From the NCBI RefSeq assembly GCF_910592395.1, contig NC_088309.1, forward strand, positions 23,190,599 to 23,254,598: a DNA stretch of 64,000 nucleotides. The letters are read 5' to 3'. This DNA is from Lineus longissimus (taxonomy: Eukaryota > Nemertea > Pilidiophora > Heteronemertea > Lineidae). Position 1 is the first letter of the stretch, and each line of letters starts with the position of its first letter. Below are positions 15,201-29,600 of this stretch, piece by piece. Under the pieces are notes generated by a model. It was not told the DNA's origin, did no database searches, and saw only the letters and a list, made by a program, of their open reading frames with translations. A program made the position numbers and the translations under genes.

Positions 15201-18145
15201 TTTCATCAGCAAAAGTGAACCACGGAACCTTGTTTACAGGGCAGAGAGGCCAAGTGTTATCTGTCTACTACTACGATCCCATAGTAAAATGTAGTGAACG
15301 ACCGCAGCAGCAGCAGATGCCAGATTTGACGCGAGAAATCAGAAGCCATTTTGAACCTTGCAAGGGAAGACTGTTGTCTTACCAGCGTTGGTGGGGGCTG
15401 TGCCGAAACTTTTCTTCTCAAACCTCTTTTCTCCTGCGATAGCTCAAGAACCTTCCGCTAAAGAAAAACGTCCATGAATAAACAAGCAGTTATCAGCGTA
15501 TATCTTCTGTCGTATGGTCCAATGAGAAAATATAATCTGTCTTCTTCACCGGGTTAATTTGTTTGACCAATCAGAAAATATTGGTATGACTTCCTGTCGT
15601 TCTTTGCTTGTAGCACGAATGTATAGCTATATAGTTATCCGTGCTGGGGGGAGAGGGGTATCTTTGATATTAGTGGTATTCTTTGTTTTGGGAGTAAGTA
15701 ATTAACAAGTGCGGTTTTGAAGGAGACAAATTAACGGTTTTTTCAATGTACTCCTTGTTTATGTTCGCCGAGAGACATGATGAAGTACCTATGTGGTGCC
15801 ATGTTGTGGCTACCTACGTGAAAAAAGGAGGGATTTATCTAATCAGTGGTTTACTATAGATGATCTCAAGGGTGCTCGAGTCGAGAATTAACGGGTGCGT
15901 AAATAACAAGATCGACATTCCGATTGGCAAAAACAGTTTTAATCAATCTTCTTGTGGCGTCTTGTAGACAAAAAATAGTGATTGTTCCAGGTTGCTGACG
16001 TCAGCAAGATTCAGAAATAGCAGGTTGTGATTAAAGTAGGACGCTAGCTGATGGCGCTCAAAAAAACCTTTATAAGATTATTTTAAAGCATGAGAAACTT
16101 TGACTTGTGTATCGGCGAAAGCATCATTATTTACCAACATGTGACGTAGGTAATAAGATCTGTGACAATATTGTAATTTCACCAGCATAAGAAATACTAT
16201 CTAACATCAAAATTGACGTTGCTATCTCAAACCGCAAATTAACGGATGCGTAATGTAACTCTACGATTCCATACGCGCGATACAACGCGAGACAACACGA
16301 TATCGTGATAAACGAGATTCCGCGATATAACGTGACCATTATCCGAGATTTGATTTCTAAACAATAGATTCAGTAGCTTTTATCCTTTTACAGCTGTCTT
16401 CATTTTTCGTCAATTTATTTCATCAAATTGGGTGATTTTGGAATTTAATGAGATGGTTGCAAATGACCGTATGAGCACAGGATTACCGTTTCTTCTTATC
16501 TAATGGGGGATCTCATACTTCAAAAAAAATAAATCTGTCACTTTTCGCGAGAATACAATGAATCACAACTAAAGGCAGGGGCTCTTTCAAACTTCCGTTG
16601 AGTTGTCAAAACGGGGAAGAAAGTGGACTGCGAACGATGTTTAAATGGGCGTGTGTGAGGGGGGTCGTCTGGCGTTTCTGTTACCTCTGAGAGGAGAACT
16701 TTAAAAATAGAAATATTATGCGCGCCTTTATCGCCCTTTTAAGTAGTAATGTTGCCCAGCTCCACGACTACTGGAGTCAAGATGTATTTTCCCTCATAGA
16801 GTATGCACATCAAGTATGAAGATACTTAGAACTGCAGCTTAGTGGGTTTTCAACTCGCAACTAAAAAGCATCTTTCACTTATGACACTAATTCTAAGCTA
16901 CATGTAATATAGTAATCAGTTTTAGAACAGAAAGCGACTGCGTTTTGCAAAGAATTCTTTCATGATATAGCCGCAACGATTTCCAATATCAAGTGACGTT
17001 TATTCATATAAGCATTTGAATAAAAGCTTCGAAGACGAATTAATATTGCATGATTATTCTTATGGCGACATCATTCCAATAACGCGACGCTCCCAGCCCA
17101 TGACTGCGACTTAAGATTCCATCCTCAATACCACTCGCAGCTCTCTGTTTACATAACCGAACTTTCCGCGCGCTCTCCTCGAGTTTTACCATTTCCAATA
17201 TGTTTCCCATCCATGTCCAATGAATCAGATGAAAGATCATCATCAAGCACTTAAGGCGTGTCATAGCTATCATTAACCTAAAACCTTGTCATATTTTCGT
17301 TCAATGTCATGACGGCAGTAAATATCTCGGTCAAAAGTATGTGATGGGCCGATGCTCGCAAGCTATAGATGTCAGAGGTTAGAAGAAGGCACGGGGCTTC
17401 AGTTATCATATCACGGGGACCACGGCGTTCATCGATCTACGCCCGTCTGTAGCGGAGAAAGTATTTTTCATATATGATATGTTTTCCAATGTAAATCAAT
17501 CATGTACTACACAGCTGTCATTTGGCGACTGAGCAAAAGAACCCAGTCGCCACTTCTAGCCGCGTTCTTGGAGAACGCGTAAAAAACAGCCATCCCGACT
17601 TCGAACAAATTCATCAGCGAAACTATACGCGGACTTGTTAGAATTAATGAAATAGATTGAAGCAATCACAACCATGAAGAAAATTAATTCCAGAACTTGG
17701 TAATGTATCGGCGGCGCTTGTGAAAACCTCTCCGCTGATGGTGCGCACAAAATGGTCGATGGGAGAAGTAGCTCCGTATTCTTGTCAAGGGCGTTGGATA
17801 ATTTCTTGCTCCGACTCTTCAACCTCTTCACGGTTTATTTCAGTTTTCCATCTTCTCTCTCATTGGGCTCTTGACGATTTCACTTGCTCTATTTGTATTT
17901 GACTGCTTTGTAGAGGAGCATTTGTTTTTAATAACATTTCATAAGGCGACAAGTCGGCACTCCACTTGTCATGTTGCGACTTCAATCTGTTATGATGACT
18001 TTTCAAACTGCAAACTTTGCGATGTGGTCTACTTTCAAGTATTAAATGTACTACTGTACAGGACTATTCATGTTATTTTCATGTGTTTGCCAATCAACAA
18101 ATCATGAAGAAATAAAAAGTTGAAAAAATTAGATAAATTAGGAAA
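12251..18145. other. Gene-free sequence
   Basis: No gene recognised. Around 13.0-13.7 kb the sequence is somewhat richer in CpG, with many homeodomain-like TAAT words, and might be regulatory. At 16250-16345 there is a CG-rich patch including the palindrome CACGATATCGTG. Frames of 60-90 codons occur on both strands but show no family resemblance. Confidence 0.5.
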
Positions 18146-18340
18146 GTGACGCCAACTAGTTCGCCTCTCCACCACCAGTGATGCCAAATTCTTTCCCAGT
18201 GTATAAGTACGATGCCGTTTTAGATGCAGACTATGGATGTATTTACAGCTTAGAGATTATGATACTAGTAAAAAATACACCAGGTTATATTCAAGCGTCA
18301 CCTGTCGGTGCTGTCACAACCAGCTCACAAGGTTAGACGC
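18146..18340 (+). repeat. Dispersed repeat, copy 1
   Basis: The block starting CCAACTAGTTCGCC at about 18152 matches a block at about 19226 (CAACTAGTTCGCC, then the shared CTCCACCACCAG words). Weaker matching continues to the GTGMTGTCACAAC words near 18310 and 19372. Both copies are in direct orientation, about 1.07 kb apart. The family is unknown. Confidence 0.6.
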
Positions 18341-19216
18341 CACCACAAAAGAAGCCTTTTAAAAAATATTTTCAATCAAAATAGTGATTTTTCAATCGAT
18401 CATGATTTACTGCTCTACAAGTATAGGCCGTATATACAAACATATGAAAAGAGATGGTATCCGATCAAAAACAACCTTTGAGAATTGCTTTATTCAACAT
18501 TTTAGCACCAGTGGCCGATGTTCGCATCACGGCAAATGTCATTGGCAAATTGTACGTACATACTCTAGACAAGTAAATGAACCATCTTCATCGTTCAAGT
18601 TGAAGACCCAATGATAAAGTTAATACAATATACACTTGTCTTTCGCGACTTGCCCTCGGGTTAGAACCAAGCTATATGACTTTTGATGTGTCAGTTAATA
18701 AAAAAGTCAGTCAGGATTTTCGAACGTGTCTTGAGGCAAGCAATGAAATACAAAACCCTCTAACAAGAACCGCTTCTGACGAGTTGAGAAATATTGCTCA
18801 TTACTCTGGCGTTGAATAACTGAAGAAGTGAAGATTTGAATAAAGAAATTAGACTAACTTCGCTAGGATACAATTACCCATGAAATTGACTATTACGCCC
18901 CAACCGCCACTATGGCAAGACACCGAGCAAAAAGCCCTGCCAATATCTAACCGCCATCAGAACTAATAATTCCATCTCTGGAGTAAGACAAGCAAGTCTT
19001 ATTTTTATTATCAAATAAGCTCAGTCATTTTCTCTCATTCACATAGTCTAATTCCTTGGCGGCTGCTGGCTAATAGGAGGCAATATTAAAGGAAATAGTC
19101 TACCTACTACGTTTACTACGAGAAGCATCATTAGAGACAGTAACTCAATCGTTGAGAGGAAAACGCGAGGAAAGACAGGTTGGGATGTTGTATTAAGGAA
19201 CATTTGTGTCTCCACG

Positions 19217-19400
19217 AAAGTGGTCTCAACTAGTTCGCCACTCCACCACCAGGGGTGCCATATTATTCCCGAGTGTATACTATGAATGCATATCGTGAGG
19301 TTACTAATTCAAATTTGCCCGTTAGGTAACATCTATGCTTGGTTACATGTATATGCTAGCGCCACCTTTCAGTGATGTCACAACTATCACAACAGCACAG
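19217..19400 (+). repeat. Dispersed repeat, copy 2
   Basis: Partner of the copy at 18146-18340, with the same order of shared words (ACTAGTTCGCC, CTCCACCACCAG, GTGTATA, GTCACAAC). The two copies have diverged by point changes and small indels, so they are old. The ~0.9 kb between them holds nothing I recognise. Confidence 0.6.
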
Positions 19401-19800
19401 CCACGAACATAACAACAACGACAGTGCTCCTTTAAGAATTTCCATATTCGCAGGGAACAATAAGTTGCGTTTTTTCCCCGAAAGCTATAGCCGTCTTGGG
19501 ACTTTGCTAATAATACACAAATAGGCTGGTTCAAATTGCATTTTTGCACTTGTTCGCTTTGCCGTGGAAATGTCATCGCAGTTGATGTATGGGGAATTGA
19601 ATTTAAAACAAAGCATTAAGTTTGGCGAAATTTGGACTCGATTTCATCCCACAGCGTTCGGGATTGATTTCGAGTTTATTGGCTGTGTTTTTTTTCTTGG
19701 GATGCGTTGTAAGTGCTAATGAATAGAAAATGAAGAAGCTGTCAAGTGGAGATACCAGTTGCAAACTATTTATGTGAATGCCAGATGTGACAGACATTTT

Positions 19801-19855
19801 TAGCTCAGCTGACAAGCTGAGCTATTCATATGAGTAAATGGAAGAATGAATGTCC

Positions 19856-19906
<51 letters not shown>

Positions 19907-20668
19907 CGTTAAACAGGCACGTTTCAAAACTATGGCGGATAGGCGATAGATTTTCCCTATAAGCCATTTAGACCCTTCAGGACTCCTGAATAGACCAAGT
20001 GTGGGTCCGGCAGGATTAACAGTTTGGCCACCAGAGGGCAAAAAGCCTAAATCACAAAACAATTTTTTGGCGCTTTATTCAAGCAGATAGAAGCTTGAAA
20101 TAAAGTTAAAAAGGACCGCATGCATGTAGGTCTTGAAACTACTAAGAGTAGTTTTGATTGATACTACCAGTTGGCGTTACTGAGCCAAAATCTGTGTTGA
20201 CCTAGTTTAAGCTTGATTTGAATTTCCCGCTCTTGTATGACTCTGAAGGTTGTGGGTTCCAATCCCACTTCGGGTCAATTTTTTTTTTTTTTAATTTTTA
20301 CTTTTTTCACTTGTAAATACATTTTCTTTACTTTTTTGAATAATTTGGTGGGTGGCCATCTTGGTTTTTTTTTTCTATTTTAAAGCCTTTGCTGTATCCA
20401 GAGTGACATGAATTTTATGGTTGGTGTACAATAAGTCTCCTTTACATGATATCACATGGGCTTTCTATTTGACCTACTTTTCAAGGTCAGCCTGGCTCAG
20501 GCACTTAGATTTGACTAATAAGTGGCATATTTGTCACCATTTAAAAGTCTTTTTACTTTGGTATGTTTGCCTGATATATTGACAAAACTGAGGTTGAAAG
20601 AGATCTATCGGGTACTTTCCATGTTCATATATTTCAGCTGAGCGCCAGGCCCTTGGGCCTCTTGTTTT
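19801..20668 (+). mobile_element. Non-autonomous interspersed element with terminal hairpins
   Basis: The left end is a perfect hairpin: TAGCTCAGCT, loop GACA, AGCTGAGCTA (19801-19824). The right end repeats AGCTGAG and then has a second hairpin AGGCCC-TT-GGGCCT (20647-20660), followed by CTTGTTTT. A (TCTG)12 tract follows the left hairpin. A Pol III B-box-like GGTTCCAATCC lies at 20255-20265, followed by a long T run. There is no coding capacity. A hairpin close to the 3' end, an internal microsatellite and no long terminal inverted repeats suggest a Helitron/Helentron-type or SINE-composite element. From memory, similar 3' ends are common in mollusc genomes, which needs a search. Confidence 0.6.
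19857..19904 (+). repeat. (TCTG)12 microsatellite
   Basis: Twelve uninterrupted TCTG units, flanked on both sides by the variant TCCG. The tract is internal to the 19801-20668 element, just after its left hairpin. Confidence 0.98.
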
Positions 20669-23600
20669 AAAACTGGCGTGATGTATGGTTGTGCAATGAA
20701 GGTTTGCATTTAAGCAACTTTCGTTGTAACAACGGAGAGTGGCAAATTTAAAAAAAAACTATTTGAGAAAAGTATCAAGTTTGTGTTTGTTATTCTGCGA
20801 GAAACCACTCAAGTATTTGTCGAGATACAATTTAAGATAGCGGTCTTTGCGAATTTCGAATATACTAGTATACATCATATCGTTATTGGTTTAGTTCCCT
20901 ACCTCGATCTAACAGGATTGGAAATCTCTCATTTGGCGCCCTAAGATAGGCTCACCAAATGCTGTCACAAGAATTCCTTGAAAGAAGTCCGTACAGAAAG
21001 CTAAATCTGACGCAGTGACAGTCAAAGCCCAGATCCAGCCAGAAAAAAAAACATGAATGAGATCGAAAAATACGACACTCTTTCATCTGGTTGGCAGTTT
21101 GAGAATTTACTCGTCAAGAGAGCAGTATACTCGAACCGATAACCATCCAACAAACATGTAGATTCGAGTGGTTAATTGTGTTTCATACTACGGTTATTAA
21201 ATTCATCATTGCTCACAGTGGCACTAGAGCTGCGAAAGTTTACCCATTGTATTGGCCACTCGTCAAGGGAGACATTTCATAAATTCGCGAAAGAACGGAT
21301 GCAAAATGGCAGACGATGTCGCTAAATGCGGCTCAAGTGCGAGATCATTCTCACAGGCCGCAAGACGTAGCGCGCACCCCGGCCGGTCCTGGCCTCTTAT
21401 AGCCCTGAAATGCCAATAGAACAATCAATGATCTAGTGCGAGATTTCCCAAAACAAACACCCTCATAATAATTTCGGAAAGTGACACTGGAGAATTGCTC
21501 TTCAAGTCAAAATAGTTTTGTGTTTGTTTTGTTGATGAGCCAGCGTTCGCGAGTGATGCCACCATTCATGTTTTTGCACCGTGCGTTCTGATTTGTCGTT
21601 CAAGCCAAGCCGCCATTGAAGTTCTCTCACCTTTGACCGGTCTGCCACTCCCGGGTCGGTGTTCATAGCCCCCGAACAAAAAACTGTTTTCATGCCATAA
21701 CCATTTGACCCCCTATCTTTCCTGATATTGTCAATTTACGTGTATGCATAATTTTCCTAATTAAATTGAAAATCCCTTCATAACAAATACAGAAAAAATT
21801 GGAGAGTGCTTTGAAAATTTTCTCTGGCCTCTTTGTTGTATCTGTTTCGGTGAAGATTCGCCCAAGTGTTATTGTTGCCGAGTCTCAAATTGAAATACAT
21901 GTAATCCTTTGTCAACCAATCTTGTCATTGAAAAACAGAAGCGTGTCATAGGTGTATCTATGAAAGAGTTTGGGGTCGAAGGAAGTGATGCGTCCTATCG
22001 CCAAGACCCTTTCGTCAAGACGCATGCTTCAAAGGTTTGAAGATTGATCTGCGGACGCGTTTCTTTGCGATAGACAGGGAAAAAGGTGTGGTTGTGTCGA
22101 CGTCGCAAAGCTGTATAAGTGTGCAAGGGTTTTTTTTCCAATTGCGTTATTACAAGTTTTAGTATGAGTACTCTTTCACAGCAGAAGGCTTCCCTTTACC
22201 TTTTGCTTCCGTTAGTTGTTGAGTCTTATTTTCGGATTCTGAGACGTATCTTGCATTCTTTCCCCGACCACTTCCCGGTCAATCTGTGCCGGACTGAGGA
22301 CGCTGGGCCGTGGCGACGGGAATTGTGAATGCCTGGCGACGGATGTAATCTTCATGTTTTGGGGGCTGCATGGCGTCCTTCTCATTCCTAATAAACCCAC
22401 GAATAAATCGAGGGAAAACGTTAAAGGGGTAAAGACCTTCGATTCTGTATCCCTGCGACCGTGATGCTCATTCACATCATCATTAATTAGTCACATACAC
22501 GATAAATTAGCACAATATATTAATATTCTCCAGAACAAAGCGCGCTTCATTCACACCTCACGCATTTCAAGAATCACAATCTGCGCCTGATCATCCAGCC
22601 TCTAATGCCGTTGGATACTTTTCAAAGGTGTTGGGCTGGAAGTAAGGAAGCCAATTGGTACCACAGCTCTAAGATAACAACCCCGCTCTGGCATGTGCCT
22701 CGAATGAGATAAAACAAAATCACTATAAAAGACCGGTAGCGAGTAAAATAATTCCAACACGCCTTATTAGTCTTCATTAAATTTCTGAACCATAATCTCC
22801 TCATTTCGTTTAAGCGGCAGTTTGTTTTAAAAGAGTTTAGTTACACTTGGAAAAATCTCACAAGGACACCCGTTGCCCCAGGCAAATACAGTGACTTGAG
22901 TGATGGTTGGCCCGAGTGAGAGGTCCTTGGCTTTGCCCTTCTCGAGATTTCTTCTATTAGGCCGCCAGTTGCGGTACACAGGAGAGAGACACATAGCAGC
23001 TCATAAGCTACGATAGGTGCCAGACGAACGCATACAAAATTTATTAAGTATTTTCACCTAAACGTACTTTTGTTGTGGAGTAATTGATTTTGCGCTCAAA
23101 TTGTTTATAATTGATGAAAGTTATGGGATAAGCATCTCTAAATAATCAGAACGATACGAAATTTGACAACATTTTAAAAGTGCGACAGAGGTGAGACCGC
23201 CGATTGATATTTGGTGACAAAGAGTATCGTATTGGCGTCATCTGCAACATTGAGTGGCAACATTTTACTGTTTCAAGTGCATTTCTGAATTGGCTTGAAA
23301 CAAAATGAATAAAGATACACTGACAGTTGATACCACAAGCACCTCCTTTTCTGTTGACCTACTTATTGTTTCAAAATCGTCCCTTGCTACGTGTCATGTG
23401 GGGCTATCGTTTGCATTCAACTCATGTCAGAAACAATAGCCTGTTTGAAGTTTTGTCAGCAACCTAAGATTTTTTTTCTAAAATATTTACGTGTTGGTAG
23501 TGATGAGGACAAAAGAAGAGAGTTCGTTGATACCATGAGTACATGTAGGTGTTCGATTAGAATTTTCCACCTCCCAGAACTCTTGCAATGCATTTTAGCA

Positions 23601-26600
23601 TTACTGACCTATTGACCAAGATCTGCCTGGTCCTGATGGGCTTAACGTGTGTGTTTCTCTGTAATATGACTGTCATCAAAATATTCAATGATCCTCAGTC
23701 TTCTCCAAAGCAATGAATGGTCCAACTACGTTTGCCGCTCATTGTTTTATGTTGTGACGTCACAAAACAACCCACGACACCTTTCCAGATCCGCCAAAAC
23801 CACCTTTTCAAAACTGATCGAAAATCCAAACCACCAACCAATCAGCGCTGGAGAAAAATAACTGTCACCTACCTTGGACCTGACCCGTTCTCAGCAATCA
23901 GTAATCCCCACCGAATCCGGCAGTGACAGACCTCCCCATGTCTGCTCTTTCCTTCTCCGCCATTGCTCAGTGAGAGCGATCGATCTACAAACGCATCCCA
24001 CCATCGTGCAACCACCTTTCCCTAAGATGTGTTGGATTTTACTTGTACTCGCTTGCGATGTAGACAACATGGGTAATATTATTGAAATAGTGCGCTACGT
24101 GTATATAAAACACCAATGGTCTTGCAGAAATATTGGAAGCTAAAATGTTATAGATATAAAGCCCTGAGAATCCGAAAAACCTGTAAGAGTTTTTTTTCCA
24201 TTTTTCTGAAAAACTGGCCCGAGGTGGTGCATTTGTGTTCGGCGTAAATTTCAAAAGGTCAAAAACCTTTATTTCTAGTGTTACCAGATGAAATCGGAAA
24301 CCAAAGCCAATAAAGAGCATTCATACGTCTTTCCTTTCTCTGCTGTCTCTCGTCGATATCTTTCTTTTCTGGAGAGAAAAAATGCCAGCCTTGTCCATAT
24401 AATATTTTCCAGCGGTTTTGATTTCAAAATTTAAAAACCTTTTGGTTAGAGACGTATGCCTGTTTGTCACTTTTAAGCAAACACAAACCGAGAAAATGAA
24501 TTTCGAAGAATGATGAAGTGGTTTGAAGAAAAACGAGGGAAATGTTACAGTGTCTGACAATGAAATCAACAATACACAGTGCTGTGTTATGATTCAAATC
24601 GCTGCATATCAATATTAAATCTTTAAACTATTCACAGCGCACAATAGGATTATTTTTAACCCCTAAAAAAATATTCCGGGTGGGTTTTTTCCAAACAATT
24701 GTCGTTGCTAAGAGGAAATTAAAAATACCACAAACCCATGTTAGCCTTCACAGACCTGGTAAAACAGCGTGTGTGGTTTTATTTAGATAAAATTTAAGTT
24801 TAGATTTTTGTATCAAGTTCACTTTAATTATTGCAAGCATCTTTTAATCTGTGCTTAATTATTGGAATAACCTGTTCTTTACTGATACCCATGAAGTCAC
24901 GACCTAAGTTAGGGATGGTTTATCTCTAGTTGGCGGTAGACCCCCGCTTTTTGTAACACATGACCTCAATTACCCCCCATTTTTTCCTGAATAACCCCGA
25001 GAGATTTTAGTTGAGTGTGATTAAGAGATATTTACATAACCATTTATAGTCCACAGCTGTTGGCAAGGTAGCTTTTAATTGTCTTTCGGCCAATGGTTAT
25101 ATTTGATTAATTTTTTTTCCAATTTTTTTTCCAATTCTAAAGTGAAAAGCTTTTCAATCATGTTGACATTCAAAGCTTTGTTCAACTTGTTTGAATCCTC
25201 TCCATACCAGTTTGCACTTGCCAGTTTGGACCTATCGAACGCTTTCGTGGGGGTCAATGTTATCAAAATTGGCCCAGGACAGTAGAACAAAGGGAATTTA
25301 GGCTAAGATGCTAGTGGGCGTTGTTTAAAGACAATAGACAGTGTATTAGACAAAGCCTGAATTCTTTTAAATGCCATCTAATAGGCAAAATAACGTAATG
25401 TCATACCGTTTAACTGTTTCAAACATTGGTAAGGCGTTCATTCGTTTCATGGTTGAAGATCTTGGTTGAAAACCATTAACAGGTTGCAGAAAATAGATTG
25501 AAATGTGGAGGCACCGAATAATATAATTGGCTTCAGCTATGAGCTATCTGCCTATTTTTAGGCCATTGTGCCTCAGAAGGTCCAGCAACTCCTTAAGTGG
25601 TCTTCTACCTCGATCTGTCATCTCAAGCATCACTACGCCACTTCTCATCGTCACATATACAAGTCGTGATGTACCATTTTGAATGCTTCCAATCTCAATT
25701 ATTTCAATGACACTGTACCATTTTTGTTGATATGTTCTCGCATGTCTTTCTCGGGGTGCACAGCATCTCCAAGTGCTAGTTTAGAAAATTGTATACACCA
25801 CTTGTGCTTCAATATTCATTCTCCTCGACAGCGACGGCCATTTTGGCAGACGGTTGTCCGCAACAGTAAACAAGCTGTAATCGGTTTGGCTGACATATGC
25901 ACAAAGGATAAATCAACGTTTCCCTCCATAGGATGTTCAATTATCTGAATGTGTTACTGGAGAAGGCTTGAAGTACTTCAGAAGGCTAAAAAGCAGCGCA
26001 GATGCATATTCTGAGCTGAAAATTAAATTTGTGATTCATTGAAGTGATTGGATGAGAATGACCCCTGACCTCGATGATGTCATGTTTACTTCAACCGGCG
26101 CGTGGCAAACTTTAGTCACCGTTGTCAAAGACCCATGACAGTTTCACAAAACAGTGCCATTTTGATGTCACGTTGAGTAAGTTTTGTTAAGATCATCAAA
26201 GTTTGGTAGAATGTAAATCAGGGTTGGGTTGGCTGAGAGACTGATTTTCTTTTCAGCATCATGCTGTATTCATCTAGGCATAATGATATTAATTTGCAGG
26301 GTGAGAGAACATGCGATCTTACCCTAAAATAACTATAACAGCTCTATAATGTATTTTATGTATATACGTATACCATCATCCCCGCTGTAGCTGAGATTTA
26401 ACTAGAAAGAAAATAAACTAATCAATCTGAATTGATATATCTTTTCTCTCTCAAGTTTTAGTAAGTCATCATTTCGATCATGCCCTTACACCCTAATTTA
26501 AAAATGTCCCCACAGCAGTCGAGTTTTATTATTCTCACCGCTTGAGGTAAGTGACAGGCAAATGCCCCCACCTTGCCTGGCGACATCGCCCGCGGTTGTG

Positions 26601-29600
26601 CCCGTCCTCGGCACCAGGCCACTCAATACCCATCCGAAGAAAGTCGGATCTGAATGTATCAGTCAGAACCGATTATCGGACATAGGAGACCATTTCTTTG
26701 TGATCTCCGGCAGCGGGCATTGAAGGAGAAAATCACCCCGCAACATCCATTGTTTTTCCTAGCAATGATCGCACTTCATCGGGACAAATCTTCAACGGAA
26801 GACAAGCCTCGAGGCAGGGTCTAAGGTCCCCGTGTTCGCCGAGAAAAACGATCCCTAGGTATTGTTTTAGGGTCAGGCGGTCAAATTTTATCTCGTGGTT
26901 GGCCGTGTTCGTCGCGTCAGGTGTTGACAGGATGACAATACGCGCCGACGCCGGGTGTCATTCTAACTTCCAATGTTCTGTCATCCATACCTCATTTCTC
27001 ATGGTATGGCCAACGTCCTGAGAATAGTGGCCACTAATCATTAAAACGAAAAATCAACGCTTGTCCAAGATAATGAATGTTTTTCCTAATGATCGAAATT
27101 AACGCTCCCGGGTCGGACGACCGTTTTAGGAAGACATGTGCGTGCTGTTTTTTGAAAACCATTTGGTTCGGATTCAGTGTGATTTCTAGTCTGGCACATT
27201 TTCACTGGCCACGAAAATGCACTCTGTGAAATACTTGAATGGTGGAATGAAGACCCGTAAATGAAGGCAAGAATGGCCGTTCTTTTGGCTGAACAAAATG
27301 AATCATGATGCCAAAGTCATGAAAGTCTTTGAAACAGTATGCAGACCGGCGTTATCCCCGGTTAAAGGATTAAAAGGGACACTGCAACCTAAAATATTCC
27401 CTCCTCGTTATCTAAGATTCTTCAATCGGATGCCAATAGAATCAGGCTTGCTTCCACTTCATTTACCATCCTTAAACTGTAACATGACTTTGAATACAAC
27501 ATTTGAAATCACAAAGAAAAGCTATCTTCCTATTGCTATTGTTATTCTTACCCGAAGCGAGAGTGCCTTCCTAGATGACGGCCTTTGAGATACAGACACC
27601 GTATTGTTCCTCTAATAAATCCCCTGTCTCTTCTTTGATACGTTTTCAACTCAAATCATCGCCAAGAAAGTATTTTATTTCCAAATGAAATTCAGATGTT
27701 TCGGAGCTATTTTAATGACTTGCAATTTCTAAAGGAGGCACGGGTAAGACTTGGAATCAGGTGATGGGTCACGAGAAGGGGTCGCAGCCTGCTGAGACGA
27801 CAGTTTGGACTTTGGAAGTAGAAACATCACGAGAGGGACCGTGTCTTTGTAACGTCCCAATCAAACCGCGGATTTCTTTGTGTTATTTCAACTCTTTCAG
27901 TCACTCACTTTCGGTTTGACTTTCGGGGAACAACGGCGAAAACCTTTCTGGATGAATTGACTGATAATGTTCTTTGTCTTTGAATTAGAATACTAGTAAT
28001 GAGAGAGAGAGTAGTTCAGAGATCACTCTCTACAAAACAAACTCAAAGAAACCTATAAATTTGCTTTTTTGAACAGATTGCTATCACGGCGGTAGATCCG
28101 TCCCTAAATAATGTTTCATGGGCAGGGGCGAAAATGAAGAGAGGGAAAAAGAATGAAATCGCCCCGTTCAGCAATAACAAATTCTTCCTTTTTCGTTCAG
28201 ATGTGACTTACGTCTTAATCATAAACCATTGATAATCTTAATTTGTTTTTCTTTCCACCTCTTAGCCGATAAGATCTGGCCGCAATGGGTTAGCCGCAAA
28301 GCAAAATGTAAAAGGACCACGGTTAGACAATGGTCTCAGCTGCAAATAGCCCTGCCAGTCTCTTAGCATTAATAACAAATGTTATATGCGCAGATAAAGA
28401 ATGAAGTTAACGATCATCCGTGGTGAGATCTCATCCTTTTGGACGACTACAATACCGCTCGCCGAATGGTCCCTAACCGCGAACCCGTTAAGTAAAGTTC
28501 GCCAACCTCACGTTTCGAGATATTGACAATAAATAACATTTATCAATGCATCGGATACTTTATCTTAGTCTTTCTTCTCAATGCTTTGCGGTTTTGATGA
28601 ATGTTGTAGCCGATTCGGTCTACGATATTATTGTTTTATTCTTCCGCGGACGTCAAAAGGCGTCCGTTCACTCCTCCGGGATGTGATGAACCACCACAAA
28701 TTATCTCCCTAAAATAACCGTGGTCAATTTATGTAAATACAAAATACATTTCATTACTCTGAGATGGGTGCCACTGACTGGTTGATAAGTTTTGCCCGTG
28801 GCCAAGAGGCCGGGGAGCAGCAGCCATCTGGGGATAAGGGCTGCTGAGTATCCCTTGGGCTTTGTTTAAGGTCAGCAGGAAACGTTACTGCTAATATATT
28901 CGCGTCTGTAGCTGCCGGGTCCTTGGGTATAAGCGACCAAACTCCCATGCGTGGTGGAACCTCGCCAAGGAAAGTGACCAAGGACAAGGATCGGCACTTT
29001 TTCTGGCGAAGGTGATACATGTGTATATACGTTCGGGTTTATTGGTGTACTGGGTTTTGGATATATTTTTTCCGAATCGAGACGGGCAGGCAATATCCTG
29101 TCGCCAATGTACTGAGCAGTGTTATTCAACTCCATCCCAGCATCACCATCGGCAGCAACAGCAGCAGACGTGACAACTTATAAATTAATGCATTCTTAAA
29201 ATGATATCAGAGTTTTATCTTTTATTATGACTGATACATGCGTCGCTCAAATTAACACAAGGAAAATATCTCAATTTTGTAAGAATTGAATTAAAGTGTG
29301 GCTAAAGTGTGACAAGTGTCACGATTTATTTCATAAATCGCCATGAACAGTCCTTTAAATCATCTTATTAATCTCCTTATCAGACTGCCATCTTGAATTG
29401 CGTCATTTAAATCAAACCGCAAAATGAACAAACGTTGATCGTGAAATTGGAAATTATGGGTAAATTGGCATAAATAAGTGTCGAAGTGACAGGAGCACTT
29501 GTGTTTCGTGCAAAATGAAGCTTAGACTGAACAGACGATCAGGCTATCATTCCTTGTGATATAAAGTGACGATTCGAGAACCAATTCCGTAAGCGCAGCT

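Noticed and set aside
20255-20265. Functional tRNA gene
   Set aside because: A good B box and T run are present, but there is no convincing A box or acceptor-stem pairing; it is part of a mobile element.
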